NCBI GenBank assembly: GCA_964017185.1 | Contig: OZ024882.1 | Span: 36,814,488 to 36,878,487, forward strand | Reading direction: 5' to 3' | DNA length: 64,000 bases | Source: Rugalucina vietnamica | Taxonomy: Eukaryota > Mollusca > Bivalvia > Lucinida > Lucinidae | Part shown: positions 38,457 to 49,383 of the stretch, one piece after another | Position numbering within the stretch: the stretch's first letter is position 1 | How the letters are laid out: every line of letters begins with the position of its first letter | Translations under genes and position numbers: made by a program | Notes under the pieces: model-generated | What the model saw: only the letters and a program-made list of their open reading frames with translations | Told to the model about the DNA's origin: nothing | Database searches by the model: none

Positions 38457-39513
38457 CATTATCTTTTATTTAAAAGTCTATTTAGCATAAAATTAACTTA
38501 GATGTTCACGAAACAAATTCACTGGAGAATTATTTCACATCAAAATCACAACACCTTGAAAAACTTACAAAACAGACAAAAATGTCACAGATTTCAAAAT
38601 ATGTAATTTTGCTTATATAAACCTCACTTGTAAAATAATTTATTTTAAAAAAAAAATAGCTTAAAACATATCACGCAAGTGCAAAAGTTAAAATTCTAAA
38701 GACATGTGGTATCAAATGTTCAGTGTATCACTTTTTTAAACAAAATCCTAGGTGGTCCATATCACCCCAAATGGAAAAATTACATTGGAAAATTGGTGGT
38801 CCATATTACTCCAGACACAATGATAATTTCAATAGAGAAATTTTCCCAACACTGAAAAGTAGCTCGTGCAAATGATGTATTAGGTTGATTTTAAGCGTGA
38901 AACTAAGTTCAGTTTAAATATCCTTGATCTTTTTATCGGTTCTTAAGTGTAGATTGAGAATTTTTAAGTACACGTTTTTCACAGGTTGTTTTATGGGGTC
39001 CATTGATTTAACCTTTCGGAAAACACCAGCTTAGGTATGAATGTAAAAATTGATTTCGATTTTAAAGGACGGATAGCCAGGGGAACAACAAAATGTTATT
39101 ACTTTTTGTCAAACATGAGACTTGAGGAATACATTTGAAGAAAAGATCAGGGTGGTCCATATTCCCCAACGGTCCATATTCCCCAAAATTACCCTACATT
39201 TATTCCCCCCCCCCGGGGTGGGGGGGGGGCAAATACCTTTATATACTGAGTTCCACAGCCAACGCAACTTTATTTTTTCATCACTTCTTTTAAATTGGTC
39301 AATAATGTGAAAACTTTTGTGCCCTATCATCATTAAAATGGCTCGAAAATCTTTGCATGTAATCAAATCTGTGATTATAGTGCGCATGCGCGGGAACACG
39401 TCCCACGCGGGAGCACTGCATTTCCCGTGTCCCGCGCGCGCGGGCTCGACATTTTTCAAAAAAATTCACACGATTCAAATTTTGGAAGATCGTCCGATGA
39501 GTGTATGTCAATA
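38457..39513. other. Unassigned AT-rich sequence with scattered short repeats
   Basis: GGTGGTCCATATnnCCCC words occur at about 38752, 38804 and 39149-39180. A C-run/G-run pair lies at 39202-39230. 39243-39266 matches 45305-45330 in inverted orientation. A GC-rich patch (39380-39450) has alternating CGCGCG. Short open frames here have no recognisable domains. Confidence 0.45.
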
Positions 39514-39680
39514 CCAGAACAGAACAGAACATACACTTTATTCACTCAGGTGTTTACAACACATATGAGGATAAGACATAAGAAATAAGCATAGGACATG
39601 GAAAAGCAAATACAATACAATGACAAATGCTAGGCCCAAGATCAGAAACGTACACTATTAAATGTAGTAGCCAATAAATT
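39514..39680 (-). mobile_element. Truncated LINE 3' end
   Basis: Read on the - strand, the segment has an AATAAA signal (39537-39542) followed within ~15 bases by a short tandem tail (GTTCT repeats) ending at 39514. This is the usual 3' end of a CR1-like or related non-LTR retrotransposon. No coding remnant is visible upstream, so it is a 5'-truncated copy. Confidence 0.5.
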
Positions 39681-41003
39681 GCGGTGGGGAGGGGTGGGGT
39701 TTTTAGAATTTTCAGAATTAGTGTTTTCTGTTTTGTCTTTTGTAATCATCTGGCTGAGAAAGACAAGGCTACAGACCCGCATGCGTCAAGACACAGGCGA
39801 ATTCCGTAGCAACATCTCTGCTATAAATGACAATTATAACATGGCTACTTCATACATGTACCTAGTTAGCATATTGTCTGCAATGATGACGATATGGCAA
39901 ACCAAAGGCACACTCATTATTTGAATCACAATGCTGTCCTTAAAACAAAAATATAGCATATCAACGGCACACTCGCTTACATGAAATCTTTTCCCATGAC
40001 GGTGAAAACGAAATCTCATGGGAAAAGATGACCGACGAGGTGCATTCAAGGGCACGTCATGTCAAAATTCTATTGATAAAAAACTTTATATATAGATCTA
40101 TATATATGAAAAACAATATCAAAACTCGGATGCTTTAGGAGAAACAAATTATCAGTACTATCTATGTACATAAAATACAGTTTCACGTGACATGTTGCTC
40201 GGTCAAGCGGCGCTCGTAGTCAAAATAACACGTGCAAGACATGACAAAACTGAGGGCGTTTTCAATGTGTATCATTGTGACTAGACTGGCGATACCATAA
40301 CATTGACATGGATAAAATTAGTCGGTAAGGATGCACGAAACGCCGCCCCAAAGATAGCATGCTTGGTCGAGTCGGGGCGACGTTTCAGTTTATATATAAA
40401 TTGTTAAGATTTTTGGAGCATGTTTTAAGTTCTGTTGCGAAAAAGTCTGTGTCTGTCCTATCAGGTGTAGCACTAACCAGGATGCGCAAGGCTTAAATTC
40501 ATAGATTAACTTTTGCTATTTACAGAGCGTATAAATAGCTGTGAAAGCTCAATGAAGAATAACCAGTACTCTGATGAGCGTCTATTACAACATGCAAAGA
40601 GACATTTTCCCGGCGACTCTCTGATTGAATATGTGGATATGCTATAGGTTGTTAGACATATGCGTAATGCTTTCATACCATTAATTTATAATTTGATAAA
40701 CTTAGTTTTCTTGTTCAGTACTACCAATGGGAAGTTATCGTGTAGTAGGCGTCATGAGAGAACTGCATATTTAGATTTATATACTAGCGACAACAAAGGT
40801 GCATGTTGCTATAAGCTATCTATTCATGTAAACATCGTTTTATGTATATAGTGGTTGATTTGGTCGACCTGGTCAAAGTCCGGGTTGCAGTCTCTCTCAT
40901 GGCGCGGTTCATATTTTACAACAAAAGAAGAAAAAAAAAATATAAAAAGAGAGCAGCTGCACACATTTTTTATTTACTTATTTGTTTATTTACTCGCCTA
41001 CAG

Positions 41004-41004
<1 letters not shown>
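39681..41004. other. Unassigned AT-rich sequence
   Basis: No supported gene. A 14-bp perfect inverted repeat (39986-39999 with 40016-40029, ATCTTTTCCCATGA) could form a small hairpin with a 16-base loop. Short open frames at 39679-39924 and 40660-40851 have no family signature. Confidence 0.45.

Positions 41005-41082
<78 letters not shown>
41005..41082 (-). repeat. (AAT)n tail of the - strand LINE
   Basis: About 25 perfect ATT triplets, reading (AAT)n on the LINE strand directly after its ORF2 stop. Trinucleotide tails of this kind are known from the I superfamily. A poly-Ile/Tyr open frame across it is a microsatellite artefact. Confidence 0.8.
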
Positions 41083-41090
41083 TAACTAGC

Positions 41091-44000
41091 TTACTTAAAA
41101 GTGTCCATGATGATTTTAGTAAATTTGCTTAATTTAGTTAGTATTGACAAGTTCTCACTTTTTAAAAGTTCTCCAAATTTTAACATGTTTGGGCGACGTA
41201 TATAATACTGCTTTAAGTGTGATTGGCGCTGGGCATGAAAAATCGGACATTTTAACAGGTAATGATATTCATCCCCAATATCATCTGCATTACACAGTAT
41301 ACATTGCCTATCATTCAGATCAGTGTCGTCCCATCTACCTACCTCTACAGGGAGCTTATGATTGCCAGTTCTAAATTTAAATAAATTTAAGTATTGATTC
41401 CTGGGAAGAGAAATGAGATACGTTTCTAATTTATGTTCGGATTTGAAGCTGAAATAATTTAATGCTTTAGAGGGGTCTGAATCTTCACCACGCCATTCTT
41501 GCAAATATTGGTCGCGTAGAATTGACTTAACATGGGAACTTAGGTTAGTCATATAAAAGTCCTGTTGTAATTCCCAAATGTCAGGCCTGCCAATGCTTGA
41601 GAAAATATTTTTAATACAAGTTAGCCAATTTGATCTAATGTGAGAAAGCCGAAGACATTTATATAAGAGCAGTGACAATTTTGTATTTTTTCCATGAATT
41701 AGTCTATTCCAATAACCTACCATCCTGGCTTTTATTGAAATGCGTAAAGGCAGCCGTCCTGGCTCACCAAGAAGCATGTACAGTGGGGTACTTTTCTTTG
41801 ACCTAGTAATTTTCCGTAAGAAGTCATTATGAACCGTTTCGATCCTGTCTAAATTTTCGTATCCCCAAACTTCTGATCCATATGTTAAGATGGGTACGAC
41901 CGTGTTATCGAATAGCTTAAGTTGAAGATCAAGAGGGATATCAAGGTTGTTTATTCTAGTAAAAAGAAGATACATCGCTTTTTTTGCTTGCTGCACGACA
42001 TGTTTTCTGGCCGATAGAAAGCTGCCATTCTGTGATAATAATACGCCTAGATATTTATATGATTTTACAATTTCGACTTTTTCACCGCCTATCGTAAAAT
42101 TAAGGTTTGGTATACCGAGAGACCCGAAGATAATTATTTTTGTTTTTCCAACATTAATAGTAAGTTTCCATTCGGTACAATATTCAGAAAAGGCTTGCAA
42201 ACATTGTTGGAAGTCTGAAGGATTTTCTGCCATTATAATAGTATCATCTGCATAAAGGAGTGAAAAAAGTTTCAGATAAAGTTGAATGTCACCATCAGGA
42301 ATGTCAATAGTGACTCCAGATAAGTTTTTGTGCAAAAGGTATGTTTCAAGATCATTGAGATAGATTGCAAAGAGGACAGGTGATAAATTCTCTCCTTGTC
42401 TGACTCCGCAGTCGCAAGCAAAAAAGGGGCGAATCTTTGCCATTTATTGAAATACACGATTTTATGCCATTGTATAAATTATTTATCGCTTTGAAAAATT
42501 TTCCGTTTATACTACTCTCGAGCAACTTCCTCCAAAGTCCTACGCGCCAAACGGAGTCAAACGCCTTAGAAAAATCTATAAATGCGCAATATAACTTTTG
42601 TTTTTTTTTTTTGCTTTATGTAATTCTATAAGAACATTTAAACTAAAAATATGGTCTATGGTAGAGTATCCTTTTCGGAAGCCAGCTTGGTTTTCATTTA
42701 GCCCTCCAGTAGAATCAAGGAATTTTGTTAATCTATTATTAAGAACAGAGGTAAAAACTTTGCTCAAATAACTAAGTACAGTTATTGGACGGTAATTTTC
42801 TGGGTCAGATTGGTCTCCTTTATTCTTAAATATAGGCCTTATTTTGCCTTCGAGCCAAGAGTCAGGTAAAATTCCAGTGTCAAATATTGTATTAAAAAGT
42901 TTAGTATAGAGTGGCAAAGTAAACTGCTTTGTAGCTTTAATATACTCATTGACGATTCCATCTAGGCCTGCAGATTTACCAGATTTCAGATTACGGATAG
43001 CTAAGTTAATCTCATTGTCTGTAATAGGGGTGTTTAATATTTGGTTATTATCGTTTTCATTAAAGCCCATTTGACTAGGGTCATAATTATCTGTGTTTTG
43101 TGAAGAGTTTATTTTCTTAAAATAGTCATAAAAATCATGGATTGGTGGGCCTTTACCAGTCTGACTTTTGTTTAAACTATTTAAATAACGCCAGTATTCT
43201 TTTGGGTTATTGGATTGCATATTTCGTAAACGCGTAGCATTCTTTTGCTTTTGCTTGTTAATAAAATATTCATTGTCCTCTTATATTTCCTACTACATTC
43301 GAGAAGTTTTATATGGTTTGTATTAGTTTTGAATTTATTATATGTTTTTCTAGCAATGTGATAATGTTTTCTAGCCGCGCGACATTTTGAGCCAAAATAT
43401 GCATTCGCCGAATTCGAGACTTTATATGGCTTTATAGGGGGAAATGTTTGTTTAGCCGCTCTAGTAAAGATATCCGCTATTTGAGAAGTTGTATGATTTA
43501 TGCTATATTTAGAGTTTTCTAAATTTAAATACAAGTCATGAAGTTTATTTAACGATACGTTATTCAAAAACTTATCCGCCAATTTGGGATCCCATTTTTT
43601 GTATGGGGTTGACTCATCTTCTTCTCTGACATTAGCATTTAAGTGATCAAAATTAGTAGAAATTGACCAAGACAATAATGCGTGGCCATCGCTTAGTAGG
43701 CAATCAGCATCAATGACGTCAAAATCTACAAGCAGTTTTAAGCAGTCGAATGAGCATATTGTGTAGTCAATCAGAGACTGGCGGCGAAAGGTTAACTTTC
43801 AAATTGTTTTGTCATTTCCAAAACGTCCATTTAAAATAAAAAGATTATTGTTTATACAAATTTCGATCAGCTTAAAACCATTATTATTAGTATGCTTATC
43901 TTGAGAAATTCTATCTTTATTCACATTTAATGTATGCAACTGCTCAGCCATGTTAAAAATTGCAATGTCTCTGTATCAAATTCGAAAAAGTCAGCAATAA

Positions 44001-44547
44001 AACTGTCTGCTGTGATAAAATCACTCAATGTGGCTGTTCTGGCATTCATATCGCCAGTTAAACATATAAGCGAAGATTGACCGCACATAGACGCTATCTC
44101 AGTTTCAAGATCTACGAGCTCGTCTTCATTTAGGAAACGTGACTGGGCTGGGGGAATATACAAAATACCTAGAATTAGGCCATCGTTTGTGCAAAACAGT
44201 GAATTATCTAACCGTATCCACATAATATAGTCATTGTCAGTTTCTATGACGCTTATTTTTGGTGTCAAGTTCAGTTTGCAAAAAAGACCAATGCCACCTG
44301 ATCTTCTGATAAAATTTTGTTTCCTATGTTGCGAGAAAAAGTGATATCCGGGAACTGAGATGACGTCAGTTTGGTCTAGCTTCGTTTCAGTGACACAAAG
44401 TAAATCATATTTTGATAACAGTTCTGTAAATTCGGGGTAGTTTAGGCGCCGTCTTAACCCACAGACATTGATTGAACTAGTATGTAGTTTTAAGAGTACT
44501 ATGTTGGTTCGGGTCACTAACCCCCACGTATTCCTATTTATTGTCAT
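41091..44547 (-). pseudogene. LINE ORF2: endonuclease-reverse transcriptase, frameshifted
   Basis: The protein would nick target DNA and reverse-transcribe the element RNA. The endonuclease (44547-43700) shows SINVCGLR, VTETKLD, GILYIPPAQS, TGDMNAR, SLIDYTICS and, at the usual SDH position, LSDGHALLSW. The RT has NPENYRPITVLSYLSK and NQAGFRKGYS in 43220-42576, AFIDFSKAFDSVW in another frame near 42570-42540, and GVRQGENLSPVLF and YADD in 42443-41091. The C-terminus holds a CxxC...HxxxxC zinc motif. Breaks: a frameshift near 43950, an in-frame TGA near 43798, a frameshift near 43278, one at the A-run 42598-42611 and one near 42435. The copy cannot make a full protein. The surviving longest frame (450 codons) carries the RT catalytic motif and C-terminal region. 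Confidence 0.85.
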
Positions 44548-44884
44548 TTGAACCGTGGCCCAGGTTCAGTTGACGAGCGCCCGTTGCCCGTCTGTTCTCA
44601 CTTGACGACCTCGATGGTGGACCGTTGCTTCCGCTGGTAGCTGGTCTCGATGCCCGATCGCTACCTTGATGCCCGCCGACAACGCTTTCTAGCTTAGAAG
44701 CGCGTATAAGTTTATCTGCTAATGAACGGGGAGATGCCATTAGTTCACTTGAGATCCTAGGGCCAACATGTCTTTGGGAATCATTTAGGGCTGGAAAGTC
44801 TTTATTGAACTGTGGGTCTGGGACAGGGGTTACAGTAAATCTCGAAGGGGCATTCCAAGAACAATGCTGAAACCTACGACTCAA
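44534..44884 (-). pseudogene. LINE ORF1 remnant
   Basis: A 116-codon frame whose stop (AATAAATAG) overlaps the ORF2 start by 14 bases, the arrangement usual for LINE ORF1/ORF2. The product is Ser-, Arg- and Gly-rich in its C-terminal half (RSSSENRRATGARQ), as in nucleic-acid-binding ORF1 proteins, and has FPALND near its start. No zinc knuckle or coiled coil is visible, so the true ORF1 start probably lies further upstream in degraded sequence. Confidence 0.45.
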
Positions 44885-46765
44885 CGCCAGAAATTGGCAT
44901 TGATTTTCGGTACCCGAAAAATGCTTGTTTTTAGGCGTTCAACATCACTTGGTCACATGTTCGACGTCAATGCAGATGTCAACCATATGCTTTATTTTGT
45001 GTAGGCAACCTAGCCCTATTGAATAAGGTGTATTGCAGCTATGAGAAAGTCGTTTTTGAATGTGTTACGTTGCCTTAGATTTTGGTGCTTTGCACAGTTT
45101 TGAAAGAAATTCATTAAAATCGCTGATTTCCTTCATTTTTGAAAATGCCCCCTTCGTCAGTTTCTACGCAATTGTAGGCGAACGAAAAAGGTCTGGCGGC
45201 TGATTTTTACAGGTCATCGTCGAAAATGCTTTGATAACATATATTCGGAATTTCGGATGAATCGACTGAAACCACAAAAAGATATTTAAAATTTAATGAC
45301 GAGTTGCGTTGGCTGTGGAATTCAGTATACATTTGACGAGAGAGCAAATGTCCACCCTCTTAGATGATTTAGGGGGCAAATGTCCTGACATGCCATTTTT
45401 GGGAAGGGAACAAAAGTCTGAGAGGGCACATGTCCGCCCCCCGCCCCACCCAACCCGCGGTGACTACCGGTAAAGCCAAGGTAATGACCTGATTTTTTTC
45501 CGATTTTGAAAAAGATAGCAAACGGGGTGAACCGGGATGCCACCGGGGGGGGGGACCGGGGTTCACAGTATTAAATATTTAAAGCCGGTTTGTCGCTGTG
45601 GAGTCCCGGTGAATAAAAATAAAGGTGAGATCCTGAGAGCAGTAAATGTATTAATGAGAAAGGGGATGGCCATACCGCGGTTTTGACTATTTAAGCCTTT
45701 TCAATGACCGTATAGATTTTGCAACATGGAGTCGATGCCGACAATGAGAACAATTATATAGCTTTACATCAGTCAGTCCTTTGATACCCACAACTGCATT
45801 TTTTTTTCAAACTAGTGACGACTATTACTAAAGCAAAAAAAAAAAAAAAAAAAAACTCAAGTTAGGACGCTAAAAAACCAAATACCAGTTCAAGAATCAT
45901 CTTCTTAATTTGGCCCCTTTGGGAATATAAGTCTTTGATTTAGACTACACGTATGTAAATTCTTGAAATTGCGGCAATAATGTCTGGCTTTCGCTGCCAG
46001 TTTTGTGAAGGTTCATTACCCGAAATTGTACAATATGGCCCATCTTCTTGCTTTGAACGTTTTACTGCTTGCAGAGGATCTAACAATTATTTTTATTATA
46101 AATTATCATTTTATGACTTTTAACGAGATATAGGTTTTGTTTAACGCACAGTATTCTCAATCGAGGAATTGACACAAATAAATTAAAGATCTAAACGGCA
46201 CCATGCAGGGAAGAAATGATAATACATGAGTCATATATGAACAAACTTTGAATATTACTCAAATACATCCACATATAAATAGATTTTCCATAAAGGAAAC
46301 CACCCGACTTGCATCAAACAAAGACAAAGACACGCAAAGATGAGTCTAATCACAAAAGAATCACATCGGAACGGACACTAAATTAGTTACCGGAGAGCTC
46401 AAATCTATTTAAAAGGCCCGAATTCCCTCCTTAATCTTCTGTGATGTTTGACTATTTAGTAACAAAGATGAGACATATACTACGCTGTTGGTTTTCATAC
46501 TATATACTGTTCAAACAAATCCGGTCACCCAGTTGCGTTTCAACTACTCAATAAATGAATAGGTCTTGTTATGTCAATTTTAAAATTACATGGCACAATC
46601 TGGTGTGTCAACTGCACGTTGGCATACAGTATGCACCTTTTGCGCATGCTCAGTATTGAAAGAGTGCTTTGGTTATAAGGATACAAATGGGTCGGGATAT
46701 AGAAAGTCAGTCCAGCCCCGTGATTCTTACATGTTTGTTCCTCCGGACACAACCACAGCGTGGAA
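44885..46765. other. Unassigned sequence with dispersed-repeat fragments
   Basis: No supported gene. 45305-45330 is an inverted match to 39243-39266. 45541-45551 is a G-run. 45611-45697 is a dispersed repeat (listed separately). 45836-45855 is a ~20-base A-run that may be an old retroposon tail. From 45860 to 46765 the sequence is AT-rich and nothing is recognised. Confidence 0.45.
45611..45697 (-). repeat. Dispersed repeat, copy 1 of 3
   Basis: The reverse complement carries GTCAAAACCGCGGTATGGCC, then CATCCCCTTTCTCATTAAT and GGATCTCACC. Copies in the opposite orientation lie at about 55775-55866 and 56150-56245. This is probably a short mobile element family; the type is not recognised. Confidence 0.7.
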
Positions 46766-46840
46766 GTCTCTGTGATCTAGTGGTAGAGCCACTTGATTGT
46801 AATCATCAGGTTTTGCTCGATCTAGAGCTCCTTCAGCCTT
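46766..46840 (+). repeat. tRNA-like segment, possible SINE head
   Basis: TGATCTAGTGGTAGAGC resembles a tRNA D-arm with box A, followed by an anticodon-arm-like TTGATTGTAATCA. A box B-like stretch (GGTTTTGCTCGATC) is degenerate. This fits a decayed tRNA-derived SINE head; it is not a good functional tRNA. Confidence 0.35.
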
Positions 46841-47390
46841 TCTGTTGACATTTTCAGCATGGCATGTCTTCGTATGACAGGGTGTACAACCCAGCCCCTT
46901 TTATAGCAAAAATAATTCCAGTTTCAGGTTGGGAATAGAGTAGTTAAGGGTAAAAAAACATATCGACCAAATTTAATTAAATGTATACATAGTGCAATAC
47001 AAGTTACAGTTGTTACAATTTTGGGACCGGATTTTTTAGGAGGAGTATATATTTCCATTTACGTTTTCTGTTCCAAGATATGAGAGGAGATAATTTTGCA
47101 AACCAACTTTCACATATCAATATTTAAATGAGTTAGGTCGCTCAGATGTGGCAAATGATCTATTCAGGATAAGAGAATTGAGGTTTAACTGAGTATGCAA
47201 CTGCTTTCTTTTAGGTGACTATTCAGCTTACTAAAGCAAACATCGAACAAGTAGCACGAACGATACATTGAATGATACCAACACAGAAACACGGGAATCA
47301 CACAATCTATGTCGCCTTTGCCAACGGTCATTAACATAGCATATTACTAATATACAGTCAGACTTAAGTTGAGCATCACCCTAACAATAT
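46841..47390. other. Unassigned AT-rich sequence
   Basis: No open frame, RNA or clear repeat is recognised. Confidence 0.5.
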
Positions 47391-48050
47391 TCCCTTGTCC
47401 TACCAGCCCCGATCTCCCTTAATGAACAACAAATTTAACACAAAACTTATTTTTTGGTTTAAGCCAGTGAGAACCATGACCGACTGCAAAAATACAATAC
47501 GTCCGTCGGTCTATGTTCTCAAAGCTGAATGACCACTTTCGTCACGCTTAATTGAAACATACCTTGCAAATACGGTAGCGACACCTATCGGAGATGACCA
47601 GACAAGGGAAATCAATTTTCGCCTAATTCACTTCTTTCAAACGTCGAAAATTACATTTCCCTTGTCCTACCAGCCCCGATCTCCCTTAATGAACAACAAA
47701 CACAAAACTTAGTTTTTGGTTTAAGCCAGTGAGAACCATGACCGACTGAATAGTTTCATATACATTTACATTTAAATTAAATGTACTTATACACTTTATC
47801 CATTACCTTACATACGAGTAATATTAAAGTTTCTACTTTCACTTGTAACTACACATACAAAGACTTCTAGAAAACTGAAAAAATACAATACGTCCGTCGG
47901 TGTAACGTTCTCAAAGCTGAATGACCACTTTCGTCACGCTTAATTGAAACATGCCTTGCAAATACTGTAGCGACACCTATCGGAGATGACCAGACAAGGG
48001 AAATCAATTTTCTCCTAATTCACTTCTTTCAAACGTCGAAAATTACATTT
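47391..48050 (+). repeat. Direct tandem duplication, 267-bp unit, second copy interrupted
   Basis: Copy A is 47391-47657 and copy B 47658-48050. Both run from TCCCTTGTCCTACCAGCC to AACGTCGAAAATTACATTT with few differences. Copy B carries a ~125-bp insertion and lacks about five bases near 47700. Confidence 0.88.
47751..47879. mobile_element. ~125-bp insertion with 6-bp direct repeats
   Basis: Present only in copy B of the 267-bp duplication. ACTGAA at 47745-47750 recurs at 47874-47879, flanking the insert like a target duplication. The insert is AT-rich with a palindromic ATTTAAATTAAAT core near 47770. It could be a small MITE; terminal repeats are not evident. Confidence 0.45.
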
Positions 48051-48080
48051 CTGGAGACGTTTTTGGCTCGACTGCACGAA

Positions 48081-48230
48081 GTGCATAGAGCTATTGCAGT
48101 CACCTCGGTCGTCCACGTTCCCGTTCCCGTGCGCTTGCGCGTGCGCGTTCCGGAAGTGCATAGAGCTATTGCATCTACGTTCCCATTCCCGTTCCCGTGC
48201 GCGTACGCGTTTCCGTGCGCATCACACTTG
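48081..48230 (+). repeat. ~72-bp GC-rich direct repeat, two copies
   Basis: GTGCATAGAGCTATTGCA starts each copy (about 48081 and 48153). Each is followed by CGTTCCCGTTCCCGTGCGC and alternating CG-rich sequence. I associate this kind of repeat with bivalve genomes; the function is unknown. Confidence 0.7.
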
Positions 48231-48235
48231 CCTTA

Positions 48236-48960
48236 AAGTTTTCTAGAACTCCATATCTTGACAACCACTCATCAAAAAGCATTCATACTTGGACCATAGG
48301 TACCCTGTAGGGTTAGCTTTCATTCCATGGCATCGGGCCCCTAGGTCTAGGCCAGGGGATGGGGCTGCAGGTTAAGCTCTAGCACACATTCAAAAATGTT
48401 TTTTTTTCTGTGGTATGTTTTCTAGAAGTCCATATCTTGACAACCGCTCATCAGAAAGTGTTGATACTTGGGCCATTGATACCCTGTAGGATTGGCTTTC
48501 ATTCCATGGCATCGGATCCCTGGGTCCGTGCCAGGGGGGTGGGGCTAGAGGTTAAAAACTAGAACACCATTAATAATGGCTTTTCTGTGGTATAGTATTC
48601 TAGAAGTCTATAATCAGAGGGCTTTCATACTTAGACCATAGGTACCCTGTGGGATTGAGTTCCATTTAATGGCATCGGATCCCTGGGTCCATGCCTGGGG
48701 GTGGGGCTAGAGGTTAAAAACTAGAACACCATTGATAATGACTTTTCTGTAGTAAAGTATTCTAGAAGTCTATATCTTGAAAACCTTTTATCAGAGGGCT
48801 TTCATACTTGGACCATAAGTACCCTGTGGCGTTGAGTTTCATTTCATGGCATCGGATCCCTGGGTCCATGCCTGGGGGTGGGCTAGAGGTTAAAAACTAG
48901 AACACTGTAAAAATGGATGTACTGCTTTGTAACTTTTACAAAGAGTCCATATCTTGACAA
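48236..48960 (+). repeat. Tandem repeat, ~170-180-bp unit, four copies
   Basis: Copies start near 48236, 48415, 48592 and 48764 with TTCTAGAAnTCCATATCTTGA. They share TACCCTGTnGGnTT, CATGGCATCGGATCCC and GGGGCTAGAGGTTAAAAACTAGAACAC. The third copy has a deletion in its first third. No coding is supported. Confidence 0.85.
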
Positions 48961-49383
48961 CAACTTAGTTGGCACTCAGTTGGTATATGATCATACTTTC
49001 ACGATATGTTTGCGTATGACATGACCTATGACCCTAAAGTATTCCTCGGTGACTGTGATTTTGCCTTATATCTGAATAATCAGTTGGTATTTTTCATACT
49101 TGTTTCAGATTACAAATGAGTCTGACCCGACCTTTAACCTAAACATACTTATAGGTCACTATGACTTAATTTCATGGTTCAGTGAATGGGTATATGATAA
49201 TATTTCTTTCACATGAGTATGTATGAGTAGACCTTGGACTCTTAAGCACTTATAGGTCAGTGTGATCTTATTTCACAGTTCAGTGATTTTGCCTTGTATC
49301 TCGGCACTCAGTTGGTATAAGAACATACTTCTTTCACAGTATGAGTGAGACCTTTAAACCTTGCGTAGTAATAGTCAGTTGTC
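48961..49383 (+). repeat. Degenerate repeat region, host of the + strand LINE insertion
   Basis: The motifs CAGTGATTTTGCCTT, CAGTTGGTAT and CTTATAGGTCA recur at roughly 110-130-bp spacing. The series is cut by the LINE at about 49384 and resumes at 54817 with CAGTGATTTTGCCTTATAG. Confidence 0.65.

Larger units (their letters stand above)
41005..44884 (-). mobile_element. Decayed I/Nimb-like LINE retrotransposon
   Basis: Non-LTR retrotransposon on the - strand. From 5' to 3' it has an ORF1 remnant (44884-44534), an apurinic-type endonuclease and reverse transcriptase ORF2 (44547-41091) and an (AAT)n tail. The 5' end is not defined; nothing coding is seen beyond about 44884. Clade placement rests on the trinucleotide tail, the GVRQGENLSPVLF reverse-transcriptase motif and the C-terminal zinc motif, and is tentative. 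Target duplications were not identified. Confidence 0.8.

Noticed and set aside
39122..39568. Overlapping short open frames near the GC-rich patch
   Set aside because: Low-complexity G/C runs and no domain; probably chance.
40842..41132. Poly-Tyr/poly-Ile proteins
   Set aside because: Translations of the (ATT)n tail of the LINE.
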